Of a stretch of 64,000 bases of DNA, positions 23,209-34,961 are shown in pieces. The DNA comes from Deroplatys truncata (lineage: Eukaryota; Arthropoda; Insecta; Mantodea; Mantidae), in the NCBI GenBank assembly GCA_030765065.1, contig CM060986.1:136245142-136309141 (forward strand), in the 5' to 3' direction. The notes below the pieces were generated by a model. It was not told where the DNA came from. It saw only the letters and a program-made list of their open reading frames with translations, and did no database searches. The first letter of the stretch is position 1, and each line of letters starts with the position of its first letter. Position numbers and translations under genes: made by a program.

Positions 23209-23690
23209 ATGAGCGAAATTCAAAGCCGAAAGCCTCTTTGGTTCACAGATGACTCCCTGATGGCGACGGGGTTCTATGGGCCTCTACAAGGCTCTCCTTT
23301 CCCTCTTGGTAGATATTCTACAATTTACCGGGCTAAAGTATATTCTGCGCCTACCTATACACAATGTATTATAGACCATCTTCCTGGAATAGAACTAATG
23401 TTATTATTCGCGGAAGTATTACTTTTAAAACAGTAAAAACAACATCGAAGATAGAATGACTATGGCAGAGGACGTTAGACAACCTTTGGGATCCAGGCCC
23501 TGTTACATTATGGGTACCGCGCCATTCGCGCACAAGGGAAATCAGCTGAATTCTAAAAAAGGATTGATATGGCCGTTTTATGAAACAGAACCGTTTTTAC
23601 GACTATCCCTTCAGCACTCTGGTTGATTATTGCACGTGAGCCAACTATTAGCACTTGAAGCTGTGATGTAACTCAACGGATTCTTGAACG
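23209..23690 (+). pseudogene. LINE RNase H remnant
   Basis: The frame from 23209 contains LWFTDDSLMATGFYG and FPLGRYSTIYRAKVYSAPTY, the start of the RNase H domain in Jockey-like LINE ORF2 (WxTDGS...G.GV.G.......G...T.FQAEVYAI). A degraded LWVPRHSRTQG follows in another frame near 23505, corresponding to the WVPGHxGxxGNE motif. A stop at 23436 and frame changes disable it. No reverse transcriptase is left. Confidence 0.75.
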
Positions 23691-23879
23691 GTTGCAAGCT
23701 GGAATTTATTTACTTTTTATACTAATTTCAACATATTCTAACACACAGGATACACCAAAGCAAGTTAAATTTATTTAATTACATCAAACAAATTAAAACA
23801 ATTGAAATATTTTTATTCAAATAATATTCTTCTATCAATTATGCTATTGATGAATCTATCCCAGGCACACACAGCCATT

Positions 23880-25330
23880 GTAAGTTTAATATTTTCCAAA
23901 GATGCGATAGGAAGGTTTTTAAGAAAATTCTCCCACCTTAAACTATCATATACCTGGGAAATGATTCGTTATTTTTGCTTTTTTTCTAAAAAAATTGGCT
24001 CAACCTATTTTGATTAAAATACTGTGTGTTTAAGCTGTTAGGACAAATGAACGACAAATAAAACTATATATACTGAACTTTGTGGGAAAATCCTGTGAAG
24101 TATACTTCATTCGGAACGAATTTCATAAAAGTTTGTATAACTGGTGAACCCAAAGAGACAGGACAAACCTTACTGCAGAAGAAACGTGTCTTTAAGGTAC
24201 TCAATTTATTTCAAATAACTTTGTATCATCAACTAGTTCTGAGATATCCATTATCATGAGTTTGAATTTTACAACACCTTGTCATTTTTTACTTTCTCTA
24301 CTACGTATAGTAAGTAGGGGAAGTATTGCATTCCACCCAAAAATTCGATATCGATATTTCACCGTAAATACATGTTTTGAGGCCTCCTGAATCCAAAAAA
24401 AGTATTTTTCGAATCATGTTTGTGTGTGTGTGTGTGTATGTGTGTGTCTGTGAACAGCATAACTCAGAAACGAACATCGGATAAACACCAAACTTGGTAT
24501 TTAGGTTCAGTATCTTCCAGAGATGTGACATGAATGTTTTCAAGAAAATCCCCCGACCCCATATTACCCTTTACATGGAACATTTTTAAAAAATTTTAAT
24601 TTTCTCAAAAATGGCTCTAAAGATTTTGATTTAAATATCATATGTTTAAGATATTTTCATGACAAATGAAATGTATATCTCGAATTTTCTGAGAATGTCT
24701 CCAAAAGTATTCATCAATGTGAAAGACTTTTGCATAACTGGTAAACCATAAGAGATAGACAAAATTTTACTGCACAAAAAATGTAGATCGCGATAAAATA
24801 CACAATTTGTCATATACATTTTTTTTGTTGAGTGAACCATATTCAAGATATTGCTTGTTATTCCCTTAAATTTTCCAATACTTATACTTTTTCTCAAATG
24901 GGAATTCGTTATTCATTTTTTTGTCCTGGTAATGCTAAGAGAATGGAATACTCCACATAGCAACCAGCTCTTAAAATATTTGACTATCGCTTAAAGCCTA
25001 CAAATTCCCCTTACGTCTACAAGAAAATTAGCAATAAGATTAACATCTCGATATCTCGATTAACATGAAGCATATGGAGAATAAGCGTTTGTAAAAATAG
25101 TTTGTACAAGAGTAGAGAAAATCATGTGAGTGTAACACATCAGATTTTTTTAAGTGCTGTGGTATTTCGATTGTTCCGCAGAAATACAAAGAGTACAGAA
25201 TTTAAAAGTGAGCACAAAGCGACGCAGTTTTAAAGATTTGGTTGTCGGTTCATCCTCCTGTGTGTACAACGAAATGTGAAATGAAACTATTTCTGCATCG
25301 TTTTAAATAAAACTGTTATTAGCCATCTTC
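23880..25330 (-). mobile_element. Old A-element split by a young one
   Basis: Minus-strand pieces at 23880-24289 (middle to 3') and 25146-25330 (diverged 5' third with TGTGTACAACGAAATGTG). The break is at the TCATTTTTT A-run, close to the second recurrent insertion site. Confidence 0.6.
24290..25145 (-). mobile_element. A-element, complete young copy
   Basis: All landmarks are present, from CTGATGTGTTACACTCACAT (at 25145) to GAGAAAGT (at 24290) on the minus strand, with a GT/CA microsatellite at about 24420-24450. Confidence 0.85.
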
Positions 25331-25876
25331 TAGAATGCCGCTTAAAATCAATCAATGTCTTTCTGTTGATTGTAAAACAATGGAAGAAGACATATTGCTC
25401 ACACGTAAGAGTTCGGTATGACCGGAGCGGCATGTAAGTACAGAGTTATGCGGCCAACCACAACTAACGTGTTGCCATAACTAATTCCTGTGATTGAAAT
25501 CCTAACCTCAAAGGTTAACCTTGTTAGTCATTCGAATGTTCATACTTAGTGCACTTCACCTCTCTGTGGTTTTGGGTGTAGGCGTGCCGTTAGCAAAGGT
25601 TCAATAAAGAAGGGAGTGTTATTGATCTGCTATACGCTGCAGTTTGCAAAACAATAAGCTCAAAGATAGCAGTGGTTGAAGTGCAGTACTCGTCTGAAGT
25701 CGACAACTTTTGCTTCAATTTAGAAGTTTTCTCGTTACGTCCAGAGATATCTTAGAGCTGTGCGTGTGTTTTCGTTAATTGGGTAATTTGTATAAACAGA
25801 GCTGCTGAGCAAATGCCTGAACACATGTTATGGCATATGATCATAGACATTGTGACAAAAATTAAACTTATAAAAT
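25331..25876. other. Unassigned non-repeat stretch
   Basis: Noticeably less AT-rich than the surroundings, containing CCTAACCTCAAAGGTTAACC at about 25500, an inverted-repeat-like motif of a kind common in insect intergenic or promoter DNA. No convincing open frame. It could be remaining unique host DNA. Confidence 0.3.
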
Positions 25877-26716
25877 CTGTTGTGTTAAACTCACATGACT
25901 TTCTCTACTATTGTAAAAAACTATTTTTACAAACGCTTATTCTCCGTATGCTTCATGTTAATCGAGATATCGAGATGTTAATCTTATTGCTAATTTTCTT
26001 GTAGATGCAAGGGGAATTGGTAGGCTTTAAACGATAGTCAAATATTTTAAGATCTGGTTGCTATGTGGAGTATTCCATTCTCTTTGCATTACCAGGACAA
26101 AAAAAATGAATAACGAATTTGAGAAAAATTAAAAGTATTGAAAAATGTAAGGGAATAACAAGCAATATCTCGAAAATGGTTCACTCAATAAAAAAATGTA
26201 TATGGCATAAATTGCGTATTTTAACGCCATCTACATTTTTCGTGTATTAAAATGTTGTCTATCCCTTATAGTTTACCAGTTATGCAAATTTCGTTCACAA
26301 TGAAGAATACTTTTGGAGACATTCCCAGAAAATTCGAGTTATACATTTCATTTGTCATGAAAATATCTTAAACATATGATATTTTAATCAAAATCGTTAG
26401 CCATTTTTGTGAAAATTAGAATTTTCGAAAAATGTTCCATGTAAAGGGTAATCTGGAGTGGGGGGATTTTCTTTAAAACCTTCGTGTCGCTTCTCTGGAA
26501 TATACTGAACCTAAATACCAATTTTGGTGTTTATCCGACCGTTCGTTTCTGAGTTATGCTGTTCACAGACTGACAGACACACACACGGTCATGTTTACAA
26601 AAATGCTTTTTTGGATTCAGGGGGCCTCAAAACATATATTTCCGGTGAAATCTCGGTATTGAATTTTTGGGTGGAATACAATACTTCCCCTACTTATTAT
26701 ACGTAGTAGAGAAAGT
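25877..26716 (+). mobile_element. A-element, complete young copy
   Basis: From CTGTTGTGTTAAACTCACAT to GTAGTAGAGAAAGT. The short microsatellite at 26568-26586 has lost most of its CA units. Confidence 0.85.
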
Positions 26717-26830
26717 AAAAATAGAAACATTTTCAACTGGCATAGACGACAATTTTTACGTCATTGCTGATTTTCTTCTTGGATTGGTACGTTAAACTTC
26801 ACTCATAGTACCAGTGTATATCTTTTAGTT

Positions 26831-26832
26831 CC

Positions 26833-26876
<44 letters not shown>
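26831..26876. repeat. (CT)n microsatellite
   Basis: A pure run of about 23 CT units in a stretch (26717-27108) that otherwise shows no feature. Confidence 0.95.
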
Positions 26877-26879
<3 letters not shown>

Positions 26880-27108
26880 CTTTAAAAGTTCATTAGCATG
26901 GGATTCTACTTTTGCTTCATGCCTCATGCGTGATCTTTGGCCAATAACGTTTCACTTTCTCAGCCACTGTTTTGTCATTAAATCCACATTACATTCCTTC
27001 TTCAAGATTTCCATCTTGAAAAAGCGTCCTCACCTAGAATATCCCATTTTGAATCTTCCTCATTATTGCCCAACCTACTAAACTGGCATCTTAGGCCCAA
27101 CTAATATT

Positions 27109-27463
27109 TACACAGGGTGAACCATTTAAGTTGAGACTGTACAATATCTCCAAAACTAAGCGTTGTAGAAAGAAATGTTTTTAAAGTTACTTGATATTAT
27201 GGGGAAAAGTAAATGCCATTAATCGTGTTTTGTTTGGAGGACGTTATGATAGTCATTTAGGGTCAATTTAATTTTTAAATGGGAACCTATAATTAGGGTC
27301 AAACTAAATTGATCCTAAAATGATCATCACAGCGTTCTCCAAATAAAGTACTACTGATGACATTTACTTTCCCCATAATATCAAGCAACTTTTATTCAAG
27401 ACATTTCTTTCTACAACACTTAGTTTTGGAGATATTGTGCAGTTTCACCTTAAATTGTCTGTA
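27109..27463. repeat. D foldback repeat (MITE-like)
   Basis: Two arms of about 160 bp are reverse complements, for example ACAATATCTCCAAAACTAAG at about 27149 and its reverse complement near 27420, and ATGGCATTTACTTTCCCC-like blocks on both sides. The centre is about 20 bp around TAATTAGGGTC. Non-coding; a partial copy lies at 14830-15020. Confidence 0.75.
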
Positions 27464-27506
27464 TAATTAAATTTTATACTGCGATAGAAACGCAATACTA
27501 AAACAT

Positions 27507-28252
27507 TTGGTGTGTTACATTTACATGACTACCTACTTCTTCTTAATCAAGATAAACGTTACAGAAACCGTCTCATTACACATTCTGCTGTAGGTATAAA
27601 AGGGACAAGCACAGTACATCGAAGTGATAGACAGCTTTTTGAAAAGCGGATCACTATAAATTCCATACACTTTTCAGACATCGCGAGGTGACCGAGTGAT
27701 TGGTGACCGGACTTAAAAAAATGAAAATATTGGAGAATTTAAACCGTTAACAACTAACAATTCAAAAATGGCCGATGTAATGAAAAATTCGTTTTAAATA
27801 ATTTCTTAAAGAAATCAAAACGTTTTGTGTGATACTCTTTGGTCTGTTTATTATTGTTAATCACTTATATAAAATGTATTCCGAATAAAGAGGACTTCTC
27901 TGTCTATTCCTATAAAATTCAATTTGTCATGAAAATATGTTAAATATTCTGGAATTCTAAACAAAATGTTAGTAATTTTTGAGCAAATAAAAATAACGAA
28001 ACATTATCTATGTAGTCTGGGGTGGAGGATTTTTTGTAAATATTCGTGTCGCGTCTTTGATACCAAGTTTGGTATTTATCCGAATTTTTGTTTTTGTGTT
28101 ATGTAGTTCAAAGATACACACACTAACGAGCTTTTTTTCTAAAACTGCTTTTGTTTTGGATTCACAGGGCCTCAAAACATATACTTTTGATGAAATCTCG
28201 ATATTGAAATTTTGGGTGGAATGCAACACTTATACATAGATGATAGAGAAAC
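27507..28252 (+). mobile_element. A-element, strongly diverged copy
   Basis: Starts TTGGTGTGTTACATTTACAT and ends TGATAGAGAAACT. The middle is shortened and the microsatellite is almost gone, so this is among the oldest copies. Confidence 0.65.
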
Positions 28253-28744
28253 TAAAAATCGTTCTGTGGTATAGTTGTGATGTACGTCATGTTTTTTCTG
28301 ACGCAGGTACCATGCCAATAAGGAAGTAAATACCGCAGCTTCCGCAAGCTGAAATAGTTCCCACAGAACCACAAGTATATCTTGAGCATAAATCAATTCA
28401 CACAATTATTATTTAACACTCTTGCTAATGTACTTCCCGCAAGCCCAAAGCTTTTGCTTCATACATAAAATCCCAATTTTAGCAATCGTTTAAATGTATC
28501 GCTGCATGGTTATTTCAAAATTTATCACACTTATATTTTATTTACTTCAAAACCGTTAAACATATTCTCCCTGGTTGATATTAATATCTCTACATACAAT
28601 AAGGCTGTAACTCAAGTAATCCTCATTTTTTCGAGTTTCAATAAATAAAAAATGTTATCGTTTATAAAAACTACCTTGAAATTAAAAATAAATTTAATCT
28701 TTTTAACTACATGTGCCACCGTTTCATGCATGAACCAGCCAAAT
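28253..28744. other. No recognisable feature
   Basis: AT-rich, no repeat shared with the rest of the window; short frames on the minus strand look like chance. Confidence 0.35.
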
Positions 28745-30330
28745 TAAGGGGAGATAGAAAGCCTTATCACAATATGTTAAATCTGCTAAATTCACAAACC
28801 ATTATCTTGAAAACAATTTAAGTTATCGCAATAAAAGTAGTACAGGATGTACATACATATATGCCTTCTAAGTTCACTGTTCTAGTTTTATCCAATAGGT
28901 TTATCTATTAAGAAAGATAAAATATCTTCTCAATTATACCATCCTTTGATTAAAAGGTATCAAAATTGTTTTTTAAAAAAATAACCATCTTATTAGCACC
29001 AAAGTAGATCCACAACAGCACTTAGAGATTGCTTTTATCAACCTAAAATTTACTTTAGCTATCTGCAATAGTTTCTAAGAAAACGGGTCATTTATACCAG
29101 AAAATTTCACTCACAGAAAAAGCTGTTCAAAGCAAAAATAGAGAAAAACAAACTTTTATATAATTGCAAAGAAAGAAACCATATGTCTTGATCATACAGA
29201 TGCTGTCACGTTTAACAGTGATACCAATTTGTAGAGCAAAAGTGCAAAATTCTCATACAAATCGGCTAAAGTTTACCACTCAAATCCAAAGTGTGTGGGA
29301 ATTATGATTTTTTTCGAGAGGTGCACAATTCACAGTACAAAACATCAGATGCAGCACCATTTTTAAAAATCTGATGTGTTACACTCACATGACTTTCTCT
29401 ACTCTTGTACAAACTATTTTTACAAACGCTTATTCTCTATCTACTTCATGTTAATCGCGATAAACATTTGCAGACTCTATCTTATTGCTAATTTTCTTGT
29501 AGATGTAAGGGGAAAATATATTTACAAGGGCAATATAGAAACACAGTAGCCTTTAAGCACATACATATCTCTTAATAGCTGGATGCTAGGTGCAGCACCA
29601 TTCCCTTTGACACAGATTATAGCTCTTTGCATATCCAAGACAAAAAATGAATAACGAATTCCCATTTTAGAAAATAAGTATTGAAAATTTTAAGGGAATA
29701 ACAAGCAATATCTCGAAAATGGTTCACTCAACAAAAAAATGTGTATGACATAAATTGTGTATTTTAATGCGATCTACATTTTTGTATAGCAAAATTTCGT
29801 CTATCTCTTATGGTTTACCAGTTATGCAAAAGTCGTTCACAATAAACAATACTTTTGGAGACATTCCCAGAAAATTCAAGATATACATTTTATTTGTCAT
29901 GAAAATTTCTTAAACATATGATATTTTAATCAAAATCGTTAGAGCCATTTTTGAGAAAATTAAAATTTTCGATAATGTTCCATGTAAAGGGTACCCTGGG
30001 GTGGGGGGATTTTCTTGAAAACTTTCGTGTCGCATCTCTGTAAGATACTGAACCTAAATACCAATTTTGGTGTTTATCCGACTGTTCGTTTCTGAGTTAT
30101 GCTGTTCACAGACAGACACACAGACACACACACACGGACATGTTTCCAAAAATGCTTTTTTTGGATTCAGGGGATCTCAGAACATGTATTTCCGGCGAAA
30201 TCTCGGTATCGAATTTTTGGGTGGAATACAATACTTCCCCTACTTACTATACGTAGTAGAGAAAGTAAAAATATATTTAAATTATAAGTATTGTGCCTTC
30301 AATTATAAAACCATATAACATTAAATACGA
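28745..30330 (+). repeat. B repeat, copy 2, split by an A-element
   Basis: Pieces 28745-29370 and 30267-30330 are collinear with B copy 1, which lacks an insertion at this point. ATATTTAA.ATATAAGTATTGTG follows the insertion here and follows directly in copy 1 at about 22207. Confidence 0.65.
29371..30266 (+). mobile_element. A-element, complete copy with a known empty site
   Basis: Runs CTGATGTGTTACACTCACAT to GTAGTAGAGAAAGT. It lies inside the B repeat between TTTTTAAAAAT and AAAAATATATTTAA. The uninterrupted B copy at about 22195-22225 shows how the target looked before insertion. Confidence 0.85.
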
Positions 30331-30879
30331 ATTTCTAATCCACAAGACTGCTCAAAAAATGCACCATATTTTTGGCAACATCTGCTATCTTACGTATTAT
30401 TGGTAAACTGTTCAGAAAAGAACAAGAGGAGATAGAAAGAGCACTTCTCGCCCCGTGTTTTGTAGATAATATAGTACCGTGTAAACTGAGTAATGTCTAA
30501 AATTATACCATTTTGTCCTAATAACCATTTGGGATTTCACCCTTGTTAGGAAATAAATGCACACATGCAGAAAACATCATTTGCATTATTTGTTTAAAGC
30601 GCCCAATTTTGTTGGGGATTCTACAAATACTAAAATAAGTCTTCTTCTTCCTCCTTGCAAGTACAGCTGTGGAAATGAGTATAAAGGCACTGCGTTTCCT
30701 ACTGGGAGGGAGTAGGTACAATTTCTTAGCCACATGTATCCAAATTATTATGAAAGCAGTAGATGTGAACAGTATAAAAGTCATGACAGAATTAGTTTCT
30801 ATCATAATACGAGTAACTAAATAATACATTTGCATTTCTTGCATGTAAATTGGTATAAAAGCACCCTCTGTCCTACGGT

Positions 30880-31560
30880 TATTGCATTGTTAGTACTTTG
30901 TCGAACCGCCTTTATTCTTATCTGCATTAAGAAGTATCTTAGGCCCTTTTTGGTGGGGTTTTTATTTCTTGTTGAAGTTTTGTCCCACTATCTGGTATTG
31001 CTCTTTTCAGCTCAGGTATGCAGCCTTCCATTGCAAAAAACTGCCTTGCAAGTATTCCCAATAGTAAGTATTCCATGGAATTCAAAACTGGGCTGCATGC
31101 TGGCTAGAGCAAGACAATATCCGTTTCTTCCAACATTACATTTTGGCTGTAACAGAAGAATACACAGTTGCATATCTTGTTGAAAATGATACAATCTTCC
31201 CCTAGGTCCTCATATATTTGAATCAATTCTGTCTCTAGTATCTTAGATTGCATGTTAATTCATTCTAGTGTTCAGCCAAGCAATGCATGTAGCGCAGGAT
31301 TCCCAAAGCATACACCTCTGCCACCAAAATTTCTCCTTGGCAGTTCTGTTCTAAGATCATACTGATAATGCTGAAATATATTAGACCCATCTAAATTACA
31401 CTTCTTCTCATCACATACTTTTTTTGTAAAATCCAATCAAGCCTTCTTACGAGTGAGTGTTAGAGCTGGATTATGCGTTGTTTCTTTTAATGAAGATGTT
31501 TCTCATTTGACAAAATGTGTCTTACAAATATGGCAATTACTGGCAACTGTAAATCAGCAA
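30880..31560 (-). pseudogene. Tc1-like transposase, degenerate
   Basis: Read on the minus strand, fragments appear in the order of a Tc1-type transposase: NPALTLTRKKA, then CDEKKCNLDG (DEKKFNLDG-type first catalytic Asp), RRNFGGRGVCFGNPALHA (GGGSVMVWG block), ILETELIQIYEDLGEDC, FQQDMQLC (FQQDNAPxH-type second Asp), and ILTIGNTCKAVFCNGRL (the region after the third catalytic residue, NPIENxWGIL). Stops and frame changes are frequent and the third acidic residue region is corrupted. I could not find the terminal inverted repeats. This is a different subfamily from the elements at 8519 and 47683. Confidence 0.7.
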
Positions 31561-32395
31561 CAGGTTGGGAAGAATTAACAATTTTGGACCCTTGTTTTGT
31601 TCAAAAGTAACTGTTTAGATACTTCAGATAATTTTCTACTTTGCAATAGTTCTTTACATATTATGTATCCAATGTAACAAAACTATCAATCATTGAACTA
31701 CAAAGGTTTAATTTCTTGGCATCGGATGACTAAACAGCCCCATTTTCTTGTACTCGCTGATTTTTCCTTTTTCATCACACATAACCATTTCCCACATGGC
31801 ATTGTCACAATATTGGTTTATGCAATACACGTCAAGCAGTCAGTAGTGGTGTCTGTTTACTGCTGCAGTAGAGGTACACATGCAAACCCTAACACCACAC
31901 AGCTCTGACTGCTTTTATACAGATTTCCACCCTCTACTACCTGAATCGTTGATTCCTTGTCATACTGTACTACTGATATCAACTGAGATACCATTTTAAT
32001 GCATTTGTCAGTGTACTGGACCTCATAGTACTGCAGATATACTGTATGCAATAATATTCCAAAAGAATTTGTTCATTTTACTACAAATCGCCATCTACAT
32101 TGCCATCCCCTTCTGGGTCGTACTACATTGCTTCTCTCTGGGAGTCGGTATTTCAAGCCCACTTGGACAATAAGATATTTTACCTCAAGTGTAGAGCATC
32201 TGCCCATATAACTATAAAAAGTGGCAAAAAATCATCATGAATTAATTGTGTTTCTTCTATGACCAATAAAACTAATTCAAAAGAAACATGGACCAAAATG
32301 AAAAGAATTAGGGGTACCGAGTTGTAACTCCAACTTATCTGCAACCCTCCAATTCAGTTCATCCTATCGAGATTTACAAGAGACACTACAAACCT
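31561..32395. other. No recognisable feature
   Basis: May include the 5' part of the Tc1 relic. No other repeat or convincing frame seen. Confidence 0.3.
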
Positions 32396-32617
32396 TCACC
32401 AATTAATCCAGTGATTGCAATTATGACCATAAATTTCTTCACTACTTATCACAACTTCCTGAACTCTAACTAAATGCCGTGAATTCTGGTCTTGAGGCTC
32501 TATATAATGAAGAAATGACCTAAGCACTCCAGTCGTACCAGTTCTGGCCCTGATGGTATAACTACGAATTCTTCCAACATATACCACCCGAAGGAAAATC
32601 TTATGTGATACATTCAC
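32396..32617 (-). CDS. Unidentified open frame, possible gene or transposon fragment
   Basis: A 73-codon frame whose middle (RIRSYTIRARTGTTGVLRSF, then HYIEPQDQNSRHLVRVQEVV) has balanced, protein-like composition, unlike the low-complexity frames around it. I do not recognise the family. An A-element begins at 32601, inside the first codons of the frame, so the original 5' end has been displaced or lost and no continuation is visible beyond that element at 33467. It could be an exon, an old pseudogene or a transposon protein. The frame ends at a TGA-type stop followed by nothing notable. Confidence 0.3.
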   Translation of the reverse strand: MNVSHKIFLRVVYVGRIRSYTIRARTGTTGVLRSFLHYIEPQDQNSRHLVRVQEVVISSEEIYGHNCNHWINW

Positions 32618-33466
32618 ATGACTTTCTCTACCCTCTGTCCTTTATTAGTGAGTAAACAAACCAGTCTTACTAAACCTTCTTTTTGTATCTACTTCATTTT
32701 ATCCAAACAAGCATTTGCAGAAATAGCTGCATTACATATTTCGTTATAGATACAATCGGAACCGCAACAGTCAAATGTTTAAGAATGCACGCAATATGAA
32801 GGCCTTAAAATTCCAAATTGCTTCCATACAATCGCCAGAAACAACTGAAAATCTATGGGTCTTGGTAAGAATGGCAAAGTATTGAACAAATCGAACCATT
32901 AAAACGGATATCTAGGAGATGGCTAATGCCGCAAAAAAGTTATTTGAAATAAATTGTGTTTTTAAAGAGATCTACATTCTTGTGTAGCACGTTTTTATCT
33001 ATCGCTTAACGTTTACCAGTTTTAAAAGATTATACAGACTTTCTTCCGAATGAAGAGAACTTAAAAAGGCTATTCCCAGAAAATTCAGATATACATTTTG
33101 TTTATCATATAAATATCTTTAATACAATGGTATTTTAATCCAAATCTTTAGATCCATCTTTTAGAGAATCAAAATTTTCGAAACATGTTCTATATAAAGG
33201 GCAGTTTGGGGTAGGGTAATTTTCTTGAAAAATCTTCGTGTCGCATCTTTAGAAGATACTGAACTAAAATACCAGGTTTAGTGTTAATCCGACTTTTCGT
33301 TTTTGTTTTATACTGTTCACACACACAGATACACACCGTCCTTTTTTTTCTAAAAATGCTTTTTTTCTGTATTCAGAGGGCCTCAAAATGTATTTCCGAT
33401 GCAATTTTGGTATTTTTGGACGGAATGCAATATCTTCTGTACCTACTATGTACTTGGTAGAGGAAG
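32601..33466 (+). mobile_element. A-element, complete old-type copy
   Basis: Starts TTATGTGATACATTCACATG, a perfect 6-bp hairpin, and ends CTACTATGTACTTGGTAGAG then GAAGT. Body and short CA microsatellite are present. Confidence 0.8.
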
Positions 33467-33514
33467 TAAAATGTATCTATCAGCCATACGGACAAAAAGA
33501 GCATTTTTCGATCA

Positions 33515-33812
33515 ATGGCACCAGGTAGTGTAATACTGATACTCAAATCTAATAAAAACTATAGAGCATCTGATATTAATATTAAATGGATGGAGAAAGT
33601 ATACAGTTTAGTGGTAGAGGCAAAAATGATGTACGATATTGAAATATGGGGATTAGACGGAGGAGGAGAAAGTATAGATGAGGGGCATAGGATGTTTTGT
33701 AAAGAAATTCTAGGGCTACCAAATGCAGTTGCAAGACCGGTAGCTCAAATAGAAATGGGCAGGGCGGCAAGCAACGGAAAGATAATGGAAAGAGCATTGA
33801 AATATGTGGTTT
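33515..33812 (+). pseudogene. LINE reverse-transcriptase tail, left half
   Basis: The frame contains WMEKVYSLVVEAKMMYDIEI followed by WGLDGG and, later, GHRMFCKEILGLPNAVARPV and a short ELGR-like segment. This is the region just after the reverse-transcriptase domain in non-LTR elements (thumb: l..yGsE.WG ... FCK..LGlp...). It stops at 33812 where the 6-bp target duplication of the giant element begins; the rest of the protein continues at 45244. This disrupted LINE therefore dates and brackets the giant insertion. Confidence 0.75.
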
Positions 33813-33818
33813 GGGATC
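33813..33818. repeat. 6-bp target-site duplication, left
   Basis: GGGATC, repeated at 45238-45243 directly outside the other end of the giant inverted-repeat element. Confidence 0.9.
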
Positions 33819-34140
33819 AGTAGTAATAGTCCCGGATGAGTCAATTGGATTAACGATAATCCTGCCGCTAGGGGCGCTAGTGTCGCTAGTGTCGCTGCGT
33901 GCGACGGCGGCGGCAAGTTTGAAAAGCGCCCTGAGCGGAAGGATTATCGTTATTGCAATTGGTTCATCCGGGACGAGTTAAAAGAATTGAGGATTAGGGT
34001 AAGATGAAGGAAAAACAGGAAGTGACGTGGAGTGTTTTGATTGGTAAAAATAAGACGAAATGTGCTTGATTCGTTAATTCGGGTGGAAGAAGAAGGAAGG
34101 AAGATGAAAGAGTATGGAGGACACGTGATGGAGCGGAGCG

Positions 34141-34376
34141 GTGTGGCGAGGTGTTGTGTGTGCGGAGGTTGGGACTGAAAGAGGGAAAAGATGGCGAACG
34201 AGGGATAAAAAGTATAACAGAAAGTGACGTGTGAAGTTGTGATTGGTGGGAATAAGAAGTGATGTTATTGGTGGAAAGGAACAAATGAAAGTTGTTGATT
34301 GGTAAGAATAAGAGAGATTATGATTGGTGGAAAGAAAAAGGTGTGGGAGTGGGGTATGTTGGAGGTGATGGGAAAG
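34141..34376 (-). promoter_or_regulatory. Promoter-like module, left arm, distal copy
   Basis: On the minus strand: several ACCAATCA (CCAAT-box-like) motifs, CACGTCACTTTC, then TTATACTTTTTATCC resembling a TATA box, then a CT-rich leader. It points outward to the left end. It repeats the module at 35270-35513. Promoter activity is inferred from motif order. Confidence 0.45.
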
Positions 34377-34489
34377 GTAAGTTTTACTAGCAACAAGATT
34401 TGCAAAAGCCTGTCGAGAACTGATCAGCAATTTTTGAACGTTGGATGGTAGTTTTCTTGAGTGCATAGAGAGATGGGGCGATATGAGAT

Positions 34490-34790
34490 GCGGTTGCGAA
34501 AATGGGAACTAAACAAGATGGTTGAGACAAGAGGTTTAAGGACGAGGAAATTTCGAGGTTAGTGGTGAACATGGCGGTCGCAAGAGGTGGGGGCAAGGAG
34601 ACGCGGTGGTGAGAATGGGAACTAAAAGAAGATGGCGGTAGCAAGAGCTTAGAAGAGCAGATTTTGAGGTTAAAATAGTGGGAACTAAAAATGGCGGAGG
34701 GTCTGCGACAAGGAGATGCGGTGAGAACTAAACAAGATGGCGGACGCAAGAGGAGGGTAAGGAGACTTGAGGTTACAGTACCAAAACACG
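34490..34790 (+). promoter_or_regulatory. Cluster of AAGATGGCGG (YY1/Pho-like) motifs
   Basis: Variants of AAGATGGCGG occur at about 34515, 34570, 34630, 34690 and 34735, usually preceded by TGGGAACTAAA, and again at 34190, 35250 and 35325. The core matches the known YY1/Pleiohomeotic site. The same cluster is mirrored in the right arm at about 44260-44560. Confidence 0.45.
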
Positions 34791-34909
34791 AAAGAATATA
34801 TTCCTACGCCAAGCAGGCCCGAAAAATAATTATGCGTGTGGTACTTACCTGTTACTGGTGTGGATGCGTCACCAAAAGCGCAGCAGCTTCACGCGACGCG
34901 AAAAAATAA
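34691..34909 (+). CDS. Small open frame in the arm, doubtful
   Basis: A 72-codon basic frame, conserved without change in the other arm at 44147-44365 on the minus strand. Conservation is expected simply because the arms are near-identical, so it is no evidence of selection. The second half (YSYAKQARKIIMRVVLTCYW) is not low-complexity, but the opposite strand carries a strong splice-donor-like sequence here. I do not recognise a family; more likely not a gene. Confidence 0.15.
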   Translation: MAEGLRQGDAVRTKQDGGRKRRVRRLEVTVPKHERIYSYAKQARKIIMRVVLTCYWCGCVTKSAAASRDAKK

Positions 34910-34961
34910 AAGCAAACTGTTTTTGAAAATGCTTAACCAGCTTTAAGATCAACCAACATCA

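Noticed and set aside
30830-31183. 117-codon plus-strand frame as a membrane protein
   Set aside because: It is antisense to the Tc1-like transposase relic, whose motifs are readable on the minus strand.
34074-34749. Pro/Ser-rich frames of 120-130 codons on the minus strand, mirrored at 44307-44982
   Set aside because: They run through the CCAAT-rich promoter modules and CT-rich leaders; conservation between arms reflects the duplication, and composition is low-complexity.
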